Assembly: GCF_900176645.1 (NCBI RefSeq)
Contig: NZ_FXAN01000072.1
Coordinates: forward strand, 62,001 to 126,000
Length of the DNA stretch: 64,000 bases
DNA from: Burkholderia singularis
GTDB taxonomy: Bacteria; Pseudomonadota; Gammaproteobacteria; Burkholderiales; Burkholderiaceae
Direction: 5' to 3'
Below are positions 9,400 to 19,069 of the stretch, one piece after another. Under the pieces are notes generated by a model that was not told the origin of the DNA, did no database searches, and saw nothing but the letters and a program-made list of their open reading frames with translations. Positions within the stretch are counted from its first letter, which is position 1. Each line of letters begins with the position of its first letter. The position numbers and the translations under genes are program-made.

Positions 9400-9582
9400 G
9401 CCCGCGGGCGATTTGGCGCCGTCGGCATGCGTGACGAGGATATCGAACGCGGCAACGTTCGCGCGGATGCGCGCATCGCGCGCCGAAGCGGCTACGCATT
9501 GCGCGGTGCGCGCAATTCGGATCGATGGCCCGGTCTGATGCATGACCCGCCACGCATACCGTGCGCCGTTTTCTGTCGAAAT

Positions 9583-9614
9583 CTAGTATTTTGGATTTTC
9601 CTCCAATATACTGG
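9583..9614. promoter_or_regulatory. Candidate autoregulatory operator of the XRE-cupin regulator
   Basis: Arms CTAGTATTTTGGA (9583-9595) and TCCAATATACTGG (9602-9614) match in 11 of 13 positions as an inverted repeat with a six-base spacer. The repeat ends five bases before the regulator's start codon. XRE-cupin regulators commonly repress themselves through such a site. Confidence 0.6.
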
Positions 9615-9619
9615 ACCAC

Positions 9620-10207
9620 ATGAATGTCAACCAATTGATCGCCCGGCGCGTGCGCGCATTGCGCGACTTCCACGGCTATTCGCTCGATGCACTAGCCGAG
9701 CGCAGCAAGGTGAGCCGCTCGAACATCTCGCTGATCGAACGCGCGCAGAGCAGCCCGACGGCCGTTGTGCTCGAGCGGCTCGCCACCGCGCTCGGCGTGC
9801 CGCTCGCGTCGCTGTTCGAGGACGAGCCCGCCGAACGAACCGCCTCGCCGCTCGCGCGCGCGGCCGAGCAGCCGGTCTGGAGAGATCCGGCGTCGGGCTA
9901 CGTGCGCCGGACGTTGTCGCCGTCGATGCCATCGCCGCTCACGCTCGTCGAAGTGCGGTTCCCCGCCGGCGAACGTATCGCCTACGATGCCGGCGAGCGC
10001 AACGCCGACGTTCATCAACAAATCTGGATGCTCGACGGCGAGATGGACATCACGACCGGCGATGACACATGGCGCGTCGCGGCCGGCGACTGTCTCGCGA
10101 TGCGCATCGATCGTCCGACCCTCTTCTTCAATCCGGGCCGCAAGACCGCGCGTTATGTCGTCGCGCTCGCATCAGCGCCCGCCGCGCACACAGGACGATC
10201 CGGATGA
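9620..10207 (+). CDS. XRE-family regulator with C-terminal cupin sensor domain
   Basis: A 195-residue protein with an N-terminal helix-turn-helix (about residues 5-62; LAERSKVSRSNISLIERAQS is the recognition part) and a C-terminal cupin barrel (about 105-185; GDTWRV-like turn, then AAGDCLAMRIDRP). Members such as PuuR sense small metabolites through the cupin and control adjacent amine or amino-acid genes. The stop overlaps the GNAT start (ATGA), so the two are translationally coupled. A LysE exporter follows the GNAT gene. A large inverted repeat just upstream suggests autoregulation. Confidence 0.9.
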   Translation: MNVNQLIARRVRALRDFHGYSLDALAERSKVSRSNISLIERAQSSPTAVVLERLATALGVPLASLFEDEPAERTASPLARAAEQPVWRDPASGYVRRTLSPSMPSPLTLVEVRFPAGERIAYDAGERNADVHQQIWMLDGEMDITTGDDTWRVAAGDCLAMRIDRPTLFFNPGRKTARYVVALASAPAAHTGRSG

Positions 10208-10740
10208 ACGACGCAATCGGCGCCATCGGCATACGCCGGATCGGCCCAAACGAGGCGGCCGCATATGTCGACGCGCTCGCCGACGTGCTGCTCGACTGCG
10301 TCGACGGCGGCGCGTCGGTCGGCTTCATGGCGCCGCTCGCGCCCGAGCGCGCGTGCGCGTTCTGGCGCGATGTGGCCGCGTGCGTCGCGCGCGGCGAGCG
10401 CGTGCTGTTCGTCGCGGAGCAGGCCGATGGGCGCGTTGTCGGCACCGTGCAGATGATCGTCGGCCTGCCGGAGAACCAACCGCATCGTGCCGACGTCGCG
10501 AAGATGCTGGTGCGACGCGACGCGCGCCGCCAAGGCGTCGCGCGACGGCTGCTGGCGGCACTCGACGACACCGCGCGCGAGCTCGGCAAAACGCTCCTCG
10601 TACTCGATACGGCAACGGGCAGCGACGCCGAGCGGCTCTACCAGAGCGCCGGCTGGCAATGCGTCGGCGTCGTGCCGAACTACGCGCTGATGCCCGACGG
10701 CGCGCCCTGTTCTACGACGTTCCATTACAAGCGGCTCTGA
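10204..10740 (+). CDS. GNAT-family N-acetyltransferase
   Basis: A 178-residue acetyltransferase. The acetyl-CoA pyrophosphate loop is RRDARRQGVARRLLAALDD (motif A, R/Q-x-x-G-x-G/A type) at about residues 103-121, followed by TLLVLDTATGSDAERLYQSA and GWQCVGVVPNYALMPDG (motif B). Its start overlaps the stop of the XRE-cupin gene by four bases, implying coupled translation. Proteins of this type next to XRE-cupin regulators often acetylate a small amine or amino acid, but the substrate cannot be read from the sequence. Confidence 0.88.
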   Translation: MNDAIGAIGIRRIGPNEAAAYVDALADVLLDCVDGGASVGFMAPLAPERACAFWRDVAACVARGERVLFVAEQADGRVVGTVQMIVGLPENQPHRADVAKMLVRRDARRQGVARRLLAALDDTARELGKTLLVLDTATGSDAERLYQSAGWQCVGVVPNYALMPDGAPCSTTFHYKRL

Positions 10741-10883
10741 GCCCGGCGGCGCCTGTCTTGCGCTGCGGTTCGTTAGATTGTCCGGCCGCGCCGCCATACT
10801 ATAAGCCCGTCGTCTCGGCCGTTGCGTCTGCGAGCCCATGCGTGGGCGCATCCGAACACCTCTTTCACGACGAGCGATTCCCG

Positions 10884-11498
10884 ATGACGTTGAGCCCTAC
10901 GTTCGCATTCATCGTAACTTGTCTCGGCTTCGGCTTCATTCCGGGCCCGGCGTTGCTGCAAACCGTCTCGCTGACGCTCCAGCATGGGCGGCGCGCGGGC
11001 GCGCTGTCGGCGCTCGGCATCCATCTCGGCGCGCTCTTGCAGATCGGCGCGGTTGCGATCGGCGCAGTCGTCGTGCTGAACACGTCGCCGTGGCTCTATC
11101 ACGCGCTGCGCATCGCGGGCGGCGCCTATCTGATCTGGCTCGGCATCCAGCGCGTGCGCGCCCGGCCCGACGCCGGCGGCGCGCCATCGCAGATGCCGAA
11201 AAACGTGATCTCGTCGAGTGCGCTGATCGAGGCATCGAATCCGAAATCGGCGCTCTTCTATATGTCGTTCCTGTTGCAATTCGTCGATCCGTCGGCGCCG
11301 CTCGAGGTCGGCTGGCAGCTTTTCCTGCTCGGCGCATCCGCGAATCTGCTGTTCTCGCTCGCCGATCTGGTCTGCATCGCGCTCGCCCATCCGCTGCGCA
11401 AGCGCGCAGCGCCCGGCGGCCCGGCAATGACCGTCGGCCGCTATCTGGCGGGCGCGCTCTTTATCGGCCTTGGCATCGCCGCGATCGTCACGCGCTGA
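10884..11498 (+). CDS. LysE-family amino-acid exporter
   Basis: A 204-residue inner-membrane protein with about six hydrophobic segments. It has the RhtB/LysE N-terminal signature GFIPGPALLQTVSLTLQHGR (about residues 17-36), then the GGAYLIWLGIQRVRA segment and NPKSALFYMSFLLQFVDP, all typical of the family. LysE/RhtB proteins export amino acids or their analogues by proton antiport. It lies 143 bases after the XRE-cupin/GNAT pair and may belong to the same response, with its own promoter. Confidence 0.9.
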   Translation: MTLSPTFAFIVTCLGFGFIPGPALLQTVSLTLQHGRRAGALSALGIHLGALLQIGAVAIGAVVVLNTSPWLYHALRIAGGAYLIWLGIQRVRARPDAGGAPSQMPKNVISSSALIEASNPKSALFYMSFLLQFVDPSAPLEVGWQLFLLGASANLLFSLADLVCIALAHPLRKRAAPGGPAMTVGRYLAGALFIGLGIAAIVTR

Positions 11499-11824
11499 CG
11501 TTGCGTCGAAGCCGGGGCCGCGCACGCGCGCGATTCGTTTACCTGAGCGTCCGGCATCGAGCTATCTGGCATGGCTCGATGCCGGCAAACCACGCCGCCG
11601 CTCGTCGATCCAATGCACTGTTCGTGGCCGGCCGCGCAGCCGCGCTGACAGCCGCGCTTATCCGGCTGCGCCCGGCATCGAAAGAGCACAGACAGCACAA
11701 GTAATATATATGTAATGATTCGCTGCGAGGATCGCATCCCGGTCGGCAGCGGCAACCCGTGTCGGCATGCCCGTGCTCCGATGTCTCCTTGTTCTTCCCC
11801 CTTTCATCTCACAGGATCGACGAT
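11499..11824. other. Intergenic region before glpQ-like gene
   Basis: No supportable gene is present. An AT-rich spot around 11700-11716 (TAATATATATGTAATGA) may be the promoter region of the downstream lipoprotein gene. No terminator hairpin with a U-tract was recognised. Confidence 0.4.
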
Positions 11825-12964
11825 ATGCTCTTCAAACGCTCGTTCGCATGCGCGCCCGTCGTGCTCGGCTGCGCCGCGGCGCTCACACTTGCCGCGTGTG
11901 GCGGCGACGACGACCCGAACTACACGCGCCCGATCGCCGCGAAGGTACAGGTCATCGGCCATCGCGGCGCGAGCGCGCTGCGCCCCGAGCACACGCTTGC
12001 GTCATATCGCAAGGCCATCGAGGACGGCGCGGACGTCATCGAGCCCGATCTCGTCGCAACGCGTGACGGCGTGCTCGTCGCGCGCCACGAGAACGAAATC
12101 TCCGGCACGACGAACGTGTCGACACTGCCGCAATTCGCGAGCCGCAAGACGACGAAGACGATCGATGGCATCCGCTTGACCGGCTGGTTCACCGAGGACT
12201 TCACGCTCGCCGAGCTCAAGACGCTGCGCGCGCGTGAGCGGATTGCGCAATTTCGTCCGGCAAACACCAGCTACAACGATCAGTTCGAGATTCCGACCTT
12301 CGACGAGATCATCGCGCTCGCCAAGCAGATGTCCACGCAGGTCGGCCGCACGATCCACCTCTATCCGGAAACCAAGCATCCGACCTACTTCCAGTCGATC
12401 GGCCTGCCGCTCGAGGACCGCTTGATCGACGCACTGCGCAAGGATACCTACACCGCGCGCGACGCGACCATCTACATCCAGTCGTTCGAAGTCGCGAATC
12501 TGAAGGCGATCCGGAACCGCATCGGCGCGAGCCAGCCGAACTGGAAGCTCGTGCAACTGATGGACGAGCCCAAGCAGCAGCCATACGACTTCGTGAAGGC
12601 GGGCGACGCGCGCACCTATGGCGATCTGTCGACACAGCGCGGCATGCGTGAAATCGCAGCGTATGCGAATGCGGTCGGCCCGTACAAGACGTCGATCATT
12701 CCCGTCGACGCGAGCGGCACGCTGCAGCAACCGACCGACTACGTGCGCAACGCACACGAAGCGGGACTGCTCGTGCATCCGTACACGTTCCGGCCGGAAA
12801 ACAATTTCCTGCCGGCCTCGCTGAAGGATGGCGGTGCGCCGAGCGCGCGCAACACGTCCGGCTCGGTGCGCGAAATTCAGGCATACCTGCGCGCGGGCAT
12901 CGACGGCTTCTTCACCGACGATCCGGCCGTCGGCCGCACGGCGCTCGACACGTTGCGCCGCTAA
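11825..12964 (+). CDS. glpQ: Glycerophosphodiester phosphodiesterase lipoprotein (GlpQ type)
   Basis: A 379-residue lipoprotein. The start is the ATG giving MLFKRSFACAPVVLGCAAAL; the lipobox LAAC places the lipidated Cys at residue 25. The catalytic signature follows: GHRGASALRPEHTLASY (His46, Arg47, Glu55), EPDLVATRDG (Glu73, Asp75) and a second His at about 88. GlpQ hydrolyses glycerophosphodiesters to glycerol-3-phosphate and an alcohol in the periplasm, with calcium. Length fits periplasmic GlpQ. It stands alone, with no glpT transporter adjoining. Confidence 0.92.
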   Translation: MLFKRSFACAPVVLGCAAALTLAACGGDDDPNYTRPIAAKVQVIGHRGASALRPEHTLASYRKAIEDGADVIEPDLVATRDGVLVARHENEISGTTNVSTLPQFASRKTTKTIDGIRLTGWFTEDFTLAELKTLRARERIAQFRPANTSYNDQFEIPTFDEIIALAKQMSTQVGRTIHLYPETKHPTYFQSIGLPLEDRLIDALRKDTYTARDATIYIQSFEVANLKAIRNRIGASQPNWKLVQLMDEPKQQPYDFVKAGDARTYGDLSTQRGMREIAAYANAVGPYKTSIIPVDASGTLQQPTDYVRNAHEAGLLVHPYTFRPENNFLPASLKDGGAPSARNTSGSVREIQAYLRAGIDGFFTDDPAVGRTALDTLRR

Positions 12965-13150
12965 GCCGCCCTTCCGAGCGGCGCGCCCAGTACGCGCGAC
13001 ATGCGCGAGCCCGCCATGCGCCGCGGCTCGCGCGTTCGTCGCGCGGCGCGGCCCGCGCATGCCGTGCGGGTGTCAGCAACCGGCAGCAGCGGCCGCCCCA
13101 ACCCGCTTACAATGCTGCGCGTTCCGTATCAAACAAAGGAGACGCGCGCG

Positions 13151-14593
13151 ATGACGCACGGCATTCATGGTGAAAAGCGCTGGTATGCGCTGATCGTTCT
13201 TTGTCTGGGCGTGCTGATGATCGTGCTCGATTCGACGATCGTCAACGTCGCGCTGCCGTCGATCGGCACGGACCTGCATTTTTCCGAAACCGCGCTCGTG
13301 TGGGTCGTCAACGCGTACATGCTGACGTTCGGCGGCTGCCTGCTGCTCGGCGGCCGGCTCGGCGATCTGTACGGCCATCGCCGGATATTCCTCGCCGGCT
13401 TGACGCTTTTCACGCTCGCGTCGCTCGCCTGCGGCATCGCGCAATCGCAGGCGGTGCTGATCGCCGCGCGCGCGGTGCAGGGAACGGGTGGCGCGGTGGT
13501 CTCAGCGGTGTCGCTGTCGCTGATCATGAATTTGTTCACCGAGCCCGGCGAGCGGGCGAAGGCGATGGGCGTCTACGGCTTCGTCTGCGCAGGCGGCGGC
13601 AGCCTCGGCGTGCTGCTGGGCGGCGTGCTGACGAGCGCGCTGAGCTGGCACTGGATCTTCCTCGTCAATCTGCCGATCGGCGTGGCCGTCTACGCGCTGT
13701 CCGCCGCGCTGCTGCCGAAAATCCGCGCGCAGGCGGCCGGCGCACGCCTGGACGTCGCGGGCGCCATCACCGTCACCGCGTCGCTGATGCTTGCCGTCTA
13801 CGGCGTCGTCAACGGCAACGAAGCCGGCTGGCTGTCGATGCAGACGATCGCGCTGCTTGGCGCGGCGGCAGCGCTGTTCGCGGCGTTCATCGGCATCGAG
13901 GCGCGCGTCGCGCATCCGCTGATGCCGCTTGCGCTCGTCGCCAAGCGCAATGTCGCGATCGCGAACGCGATCGGCGTGCTGTGGGCCGCCGCGATGTTCG
14001 CGTGGTTTTTCCTGTCCGCGCTCTATATGCAGCGCGTGCTCGGCTACCAGCCGCTCGAAGTCGGCCTGGCGTTTCTGCCCGCCAATCTGATCATGGCGGC
14101 ATTCTCGCTCGGGCTGTCGGCGAAGATCGTGATGCGCTTCGGTATCCGCGCGCCGATCGCCTTCGGGCTTGCCGCCGCCGCGCTCGGTCTCGCGCTGTTC
14201 GCCCAGGCTCCGGCGAACGGCAGCTTCGTCGCGCATGTGCTGCCCGGCATGGCGCTACTCGGCTTCGGCGCGGGCATCGCGTTCAATCCGGTGCTGCTCG
14301 CCGCGATGAGCGACGTCGCACCGAACGATTCCGGGCTCGCGTCGGGCATCGTCAACACGTCGTTCATGATGGGCGGCGCGCTCGGCCTCGCGGTGCTCGC
14401 CAGCATCGCCGCCGCACGCACCGACGCGCTCGCTGCCGTGCACGTTGCGGCGCAATCCGCTCTCAATGGCGGTTATCACGCGGCATTCGTCTGCGGCGCG
14501 ATCTTCGCCGCGCTTGCCGCATGTCTCGGGTTCGCGCTGCGCGCCCCGGCACAGACCGCCGGCGACGCCGAGCTGCGCAGCACCGCGCATTGA
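13151..14593 (+). CDS. MFS drug exporter, DHA2 family (EmrB/QacA type, 14 helices)
   Basis: A 480-residue membrane protein. The ATG is preceded by AAAGGAGA. Helix 1 carries the DHA2 motif LDSTIVNVALPSI (about residues 26-38), and the helix 2-3 loop has GGRLGDLYGHRRIF (motif A). The helix 5 segment GGGSLGVLLGGVLTSALSWH is motif C, typical of drug/proton antiporters. Total hydrophobic segments agree with 14 helices. There is no adjacent EmrA-like adaptor or TetR regulator, so the substrate is unknown. Confidence 0.92.
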   Translation: MTHGIHGEKRWYALIVLCLGVLMIVLDSTIVNVALPSIGTDLHFSETALVWVVNAYMLTFGGCLLLGGRLGDLYGHRRIFLAGLTLFTLASLACGIAQSQAVLIAARAVQGTGGAVVSAVSLSLIMNLFTEPGERAKAMGVYGFVCAGGGSLGVLLGGVLTSALSWHWIFLVNLPIGVAVYALSAALLPKIRAQAAGARLDVAGAITVTASLMLAVYGVVNGNEAGWLSMQTIALLGAAAALFAAFIGIEARVAHPLMPLALVAKRNVAIANAIGVLWAAAMFAWFFLSALYMQRVLGYQPLEVGLAFLPANLIMAAFSLGLSAKIVMRFGIRAPIAFGLAAAALGLALFAQAPANGSFVAHVLPGMALLGFGAGIAFNPVLLAAMSDVAPNDSGLASGIVNTSFMMGGALGLAVLASIAAARTDALAAVHVAAQSALNGGYHAAFVCGAIFAALAACLGFALRAPAQTAGDAELRSTAH

Positions 14594-15055
14594 CGCGACC
14601 GGCATGGCAAAGGCGGCTCGCGCGGAGATCGGCGATACGCGCGCCTGCCGGGCGATTGAAGCCGCCTGTTTCACCGACGCAAAGGCGCGGCGGACGATGC
14701 GTTATTCCGCGCGCGATTCACCCGGCCCGGTGACGTCGCACGCTGCGCGCCACTTGCCTGCGTCAGATCCGCGGCTCCTCACGCGCGGCCGACGGCGGCC
14801 CGGTTCCCGTTGCCCGCCCGCCGCCGACGCCCCGGCGTTTGCAATTCGCGCCTCGCCGCGCGTGAAACCTCGCGCGCCAGCCGCGGCGCGACACCGCGCT
14901 TGTACGCGCCTATCGAACCCAAGCCGGCGTCGCGCGCGCGATACCATCCGGCGGCCCGTTTTTGCGCGCTCCGGCGCCGGAGCGCGAGTTTTGCGACAAT
15001 GGCGGGCTTTGGCAGCCCGCCGACCGTCACTTTCAAACGCCTAACGCCCCCGCCG
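14594..15055. other. Intergenic region between DHA2 exporter and TauE/SafE permease
   Basis: About 460 GC-rich bases without a coding frame I can support. A short inverted repeat GCGGGCTTTGGCAGCCCGC lies at about 15002-15020, just before the permease. No other signal was recognised. Confidence 0.45.
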
Positions 15056-15850
15056 ATGCCGTTGCCTCATATCGATCTGCTGTACTCCCTGTCCGGCCTC
15101 TTCGTCGGCTTTCTCGTCGGTTTGACGGGCGTCGGCGGCGGCTCGCTGATGACGCCGATTCTCGTCCTGCTGTTCAATGTCCATCCGGCGACGGCGGTCG
15201 GCACCGATCTGCTGTACGCGGCGGTCACGAAAGCCACCGGCACGTTCGTGCACGGGCTCAAAGGCACGGTCGACTGGCGAATCACCGCCCGGCTCGCGGC
15301 AGGCAGCGTGCCCGCCGCCACCGCCACGCTATGGATTCTGCATACGCGCGGGTTGCATGCGCAGAGTACGGGCCGGATGATCGAGTGCGTGCTCGGCGCG
15401 GCGCTGCTGCTGACCGCGCTGTCGCTGTTGTTCCGGCCGCAGCTCGCGGCGCTTGCCGCGCGGCATGCGCGCGCGCTGCCGCCGAGCCCCGCGCGCACGC
15501 TCGTCGCGACTGTCGTGACGGGTATCGTGCTCGGCGTGCTCGTGTCGCTGACGTCGGTCGGCGCGGGGGCGATCGGCGTGACCGTGCTGCTGCTTCTCTA
15601 CCCGGCGCTCACGACGACCCGGATCGTCGGCTCCGATATCGCGCACGCGGTTCCGCTCACGCTCGTCGCGGGTATCGGGCATTGGCTGCTCGGCTCGGTC
15701 GATTGGTCGATGCTGGCATCGCTGCTGTTGGGCTCGCTGCCCGGCATCGTGGCGGGCAGCCACCTGTCGGCGCGCGCGCCGGAAAGCCTGCTGCGGCGGG
15801 TGCTGGCGGCGACGCTGGTTGCGGTCGGCGCGAAGCTGGTGCTCGCGTAG
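15056..15850 (+). CDS. TauE/SafE-family sulfite/anion permease
   Basis: A 264-residue inner-membrane protein with about eight hydrophobic segments in two halves. Each half carries the family pattern: GLTGVGGGSLMTPILVLL (about residues 22-39) and SLTSVGAGAIGVTVLLLL (about 165-182). TauE/SafE permeases move sulfite, sulfonates or other small organic anions. I chose the ATG giving MPLPHIDLLYSLSGL; a start 57 bases upstream is possible, and neither has a strong ribosome-binding site. No sulfur-metabolism gene adjoins it. Confidence 0.88.
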   Translation: MPLPHIDLLYSLSGLFVGFLVGLTGVGGGSLMTPILVLLFNVHPATAVGTDLLYAAVTKATGTFVHGLKGTVDWRITARLAAGSVPAATATLWILHTRGLHAQSTGRMIECVLGAALLLTALSLLFRPQLAALAARHARALPPSPARTLVATVVTGIVLGVLVSLTSVGAGAIGVTVLLLLYPALTTTRIVGSDIAHAVPLTLVAGIGHWLLGSVDWSMLASLLLGSLPGIVAGSHLSARAPESLLRRVLAATLVAVGAKLVLA

Positions 15851-16241
15851 CGCCCGCGAGCCGAATCTGCAACGCGGCTGGCCGGGCCGAGCCGCCGCGA
15901 AGGCCGCCCGCTATTTGGCGCGTACCGCAGCGTATCGCCGCGCCCCCTCGCTCGCCGGGTTTGGACGGCGGAGGCCTGCATGGCGTGCGGGTCGGCTCAG
16001 CGTTCAGGTTGACGAACGCTCAGGGCTGCACTTCGGCGCGCAAGCGCCGGCAAACGGCCGACCGCGCTCGCCGCGTTCAGACAATCGGCAATCGGCGCTC
16101 GCCGCGTCATCCGATTCAGCCCGATCCGCGCCGGGCGGGCGGCCGGCCGGCAAAAACCGGCATTCCGCCTGTCGGCGCGGCCGGCAATGACAATGCAAAA
16201 CGCATAACGAAAAAAAACCGAAATCGCGCGCCGAAGCAAAA
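15851..16241. other. Intergenic region between convergent permease and hydrolase genes
   Basis: No gene is supported. On the minus strand an eight-T tract (A-tract at 16210-16217) lies about 25 bases beyond the hydrolase stop codon, but no stable hairpin precedes it, so a terminator is only possible. Confidence 0.4.
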
Positions 16242-18344
16242 TCAGAGCGGCACGTCGATCACGCCCGTGCTCGCCTTGATCGCATTGGCCGCACCCGGCG
16301 CCGGATCGATCGGCGGCAGGTTCGCCGCCGACAGCGCGGGCGCCGAGCCCGGTGTGCCGCCGCGCGGCGTCGTGCGAATCACTTGCGACGGCGGCAGCGG
16401 CGTGCCGTTTTTCAGATGACTCCACATCAGATTCAGCGCGAGCAGATCGTAATAGTGGACAGGCACGTAGCGCGTATCGAAACCCGGCGCGGACAGGAAT
16501 GCATCGAAATGCTGGCCGTTCGTCACTTCGTAGAACGAAAGCTGGCTCCGGCTGCCTTCGGCCAGGCTGTTCTGCGCGACGTAGGCACGCGACGCGTGAT
16601 TGACGGGCACGAGCGCGTCGCTTCTGCCATGCACGATGATCGCCGGCTTGTGTCGCAGATTCGCGTTGACGCGCACCGCATCGACGCTCGCGCCGATGCC
16701 GAGCTGATTAGCGCTCCAGATCTGGCGCAGGCACAGCGCGCCCGCGAAGCTCGCATCGGGCGTCGCCAGCCGATGATCGACGCCGCCCACGGCGCCGTTG
16801 AACACGAGGTTGATGCCGTTGGTCGGCGCAATGCCGTTGCCCATTCCGTACAGATTCGTCATCGGCGACACCGACGCCGGTGCGACCGCGCCCGTCGCCG
16901 GGTTCGTCGTCGCGAAACTGAAATTGCAAAGATTGTCGGTGACGCCGGAACGCGTGTAGGCGTTCGCATACGTGACGGCGATCGCCGGAATCGCCTGCGA
17001 ATCCCACATCGGCGCGTGCAACAGATCGGAATCGGCAAGATAGCCGGCCGCATGAAGCTGCGCGAGCGCGTCGCTTGCCTGGCTCGGTGTGTCCGCGCCC
17101 GCGACGAGCCCGGCCGCGGCGAGCGTCGCGCAGCGCTGCGCGCGGATCGCTTGCGTCTGCGCAAGCGGCAGCGTGCCGAGATACGGCGCACCGGCCACTG
17201 CGGGCGCGGCGGCCGCGCACGGCTGAAGCAGGTTCGCGAGACTCGCGTAGTCGGCGAGCGGCCGGCCGAACGACGGCACACTCACGCCATTCTGCTCGAC
17301 CGTCACGCCCGGCGCGAGCCGCACGTTGATTTGCGGCTCGCCGACGACGACCGCCGTGATCCAGCCGCGCGTGTCCTGCTCGGCCGCCGCGAGCGCCGCG
17401 CCGCCGCCGTTGCTGACCGATGCGGCGATCGTCGTGATGTCGCCGGGCCGGTAGCGGATGCCGTGGTGCCGGTCGCCGATGCGCGGGCCGTACTGCTCGT
17501 TGAGCGCCCAATACGCGAATTCGACTGCCTGCAGCGTCACGCGCCCCCAGTCCTGCTCCGGGTTCTGCTGCGAATGCGCATGCTTGTACGCATAGCGGTA
17601 CGGATACGCGCTATTGAACGCGGCAAGCGCGGAACCCGGCTCGCTCGCGGTGAAGAGGCTCGCGTGCCCGGCGCTCGACGCGTCCGCGAGCGTGCCGTCG
17701 ATCCGCGTGATCCGGTTGGTGCCGATTTCGTGCGCGCCGTTGCCGCCGCCCTTGTCGTTGTATGCGACCGCGCATCCGCGCTTGAGCCCCCATTCGCCCG
17801 CCGTCGCGATCGCGCCGTACACGCCGCGCGAGCCCGACGACGTCGCCGTCACGATGCAAGGATTCGCCGGATCGAAGCTCGCCGGCACCTGCACGAGCAG
17901 CGTGACGTTTTTGCGGCCGCTGCCGTCGTCCGAGTAGGCAAGATATTCGGTGCCGGGGATCTTGCCTTCGCCGAGCGTATCGTGGCCCGCGAGATCGACG
18001 TTCGGTCCCCAGAAGCGCCCGTAACCGCCGTTCAGCGTCATATCGACGAGCGCGCGATAGTTCGTGTAGATCGCCAGACGGCGCAGTTCCGCCGCGCTCG
18101 GCTGCGCCGGATTCGCGAAGCCGGGCCGCGTCGCGCTGCCCAGCCCGGTCTTGCCGAGCCCGGCCGTCAGCAGATCGTCGCTCGCGCCGTCGTAAGCGCT
18201 CACGCTCACATTGCCCGCGATGAAATCCGGCTGCGTATTGACCGGTGCGCCATCGTCGCCGTTGCACGCGCCGAGCAGCGCGCTGCTCACGCACGCGAGC
18301 GCCAGCAGCCACGCCCGCTTCGATCGGACTGCGATCCTCGTCAT
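16242..18344 (-). CDS. D-(-)-3-hydroxybutyrate oligomer hydrolase
   Basis: A 700-residue lipoprotein-like hydrolase. The N-terminus ends in LLGAC with the lipobox Cys at residue 27. The catalytic Ser lies in ASVSNGGGAAL (Ser311), the SNGG nucleophile context described for 3HB-oligomer hydrolases of Ralstonia and Burkholderia; a candidate His lies in VTNGQHFDAFL near the C-terminus. The enzyme cleaves 3-hydroxybutyrate oligomers from polyhydroxybutyrate breakdown to monomers. Length matches the family. It is followed upstream by a BON-domain gene on the same strand, about 115 bases away. Secretion is suggested by the lipobox, though some homologues are intracellular. Confidence 0.9.
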   Translation of the reverse strand: MTRIAVRSKRAWLLALACVSSALLGACNGDDGAPVNTQPDFIAGNVSVSAYDGASDDLLTAGLGKTGLGSATRPGFANPAQPSAAELRRLAIYTNYRALVDMTLNGGYGRFWGPNVDLAGHDTLGEGKIPGTEYLAYSDDGSGRKNVTLLVQVPASFDPANPCIVTATSSGSRGVYGAIATAGEWGLKRGCAVAYNDKGGGNGAHEIGTNRITRIDGTLADASSAGHASLFTASEPGSALAAFNSAYPYRYAYKHAHSQQNPEQDWGRVTLQAVEFAYWALNEQYGPRIGDRHHGIRYRPGDITTIAASVSNGGGAALAAAEQDTRGWITAVVVGEPQINVRLAPGVTVEQNGVSVPSFGRPLADYASLANLLQPCAAAAPAVAGAPYLGTLPLAQTQAIRAQRCATLAAAGLVAGADTPSQASDALAQLHAAGYLADSDLLHAPMWDSQAIPAIAVTYANAYTRSGVTDNLCNFSFATTNPATGAVAPASVSPMTNLYGMGNGIAPTNGINLVFNGAVGGVDHRLATPDASFAGALCLRQIWSANQLGIGASVDAVRVNANLRHKPAIIVHGRSDALVPVNHASRAYVAQNSLAEGSRSQLSFYEVTNGQHFDAFLSAPGFDTRYVPVHYYDLLALNLMWSHLKNGTPLPPSQVIRTTPRGGTPGSAPALSAANLPPIDPAPGAANAIKASTGVIDVPL

Positions 18345-18460
18345 TTCCCGCCCCCTGTTGTCTTGCGCCGTCCGCGGCGAACGCCGTCGCCTCCCGGCCA
18401 GCGCGCGCCGCGGGCGGCGGCGCGCCGGATGCGCGCTGCCGCCCCGCGCGCGTCACCGCC

Positions 18461-18835
18461 TCACTGCATTTGCACGGACAGCTTGTTGGTCACCGACGTC
18501 ACGCCCGCGACGCTCTTGGCCGCCGCGACCGCCTTGTCGATCTGCGACGCATCCGGCACCGACCCTTCGAGCGTCACGGCGCCGCCGCCTTTCGAGCGCA
18601 CGGTAATGTTCGACACATCCACCCCGTTGGCTTTCGAAATCGCCTTGCGCACCGCGTAGCCGAGCTTGCGGTTCGCGTGCCGCGCGCTCTTGGCGGCTGC
18701 CTTCGACGCGCTTTGCGCAGCCGCCGCGGGCGCCGAGGCGCCCGGCGCCGCGTCGCTTGCCTGCGCGAACACGTTGCCGCCCGTGAGCGCCAGGACGATC
18801 ACGCCCCCGAGTGCCTTCGATACGATCGATTTCAT
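18461..18835 (-). CDS. Periplasmic BON-domain protein
   Basis: A 124-residue protein with a signal peptide (MKSIVSKALGGVIVLALTG, cleavage near VFAQ), an Ala/Ser-rich linker, and one BON domain from about residue 57 to 124. The hallmarks are DVSNITVRSKGGGAVTLEG and VAGVTSVTNKLSVQ. AGGAG precedes the ATG at good spacing. BON domains bind phospholipid or envelope surfaces (OsmY, DolP) and protect the membrane under stress. It may be co-transcribed with the downstream hydrolase, but the gap allows an independent promoter. Confidence 0.9.
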   Translation of the reverse strand: MKSIVSKALGGVIVLALTGGNVFAQASDAAPGASAPAAAAQSASKAAAKSARHANRKLGYAVRKAISKANGVDVSNITVRSKGGGAVTLEGSVPDASQIDKAVAAAKSVAGVTSVTNKLSVQMQ

Positions 18836-19069
18836 ATGCTCTCCTGATTTCTGATTGATTTTGACGGGCACCACGGCCGGCGCAGCACAACGGGTTCGCG
18901 ATAAGAACACCGACGCGACGGCCCCGCACAATGTAATCCACAGTCCGCACGTGCGCCAAGTATTCGCGCAACGGGCATGCGGTGCGGCACCGCGGCGGCC
19001 CCAAGCGCCGCAACGGCGGCGAACTCGGGTACTATCGCCGCGAGCAGATCGCCAGCCGTCACCCCGCCC

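Noticed and set aside
14999..15055. Upstream start of the TauE/SafE permease (ATG at about 14999)
   Set aside because: It would add 19 residues with no membrane or signal character and has no better ribosome-binding site, so the ATG at 15056 was kept.
16195..16241. Terminator for the 3HB-oligomer hydrolase gene
   Set aside because: An eight-T tract is present on the minus strand but no inverted repeat of useful length precedes it.
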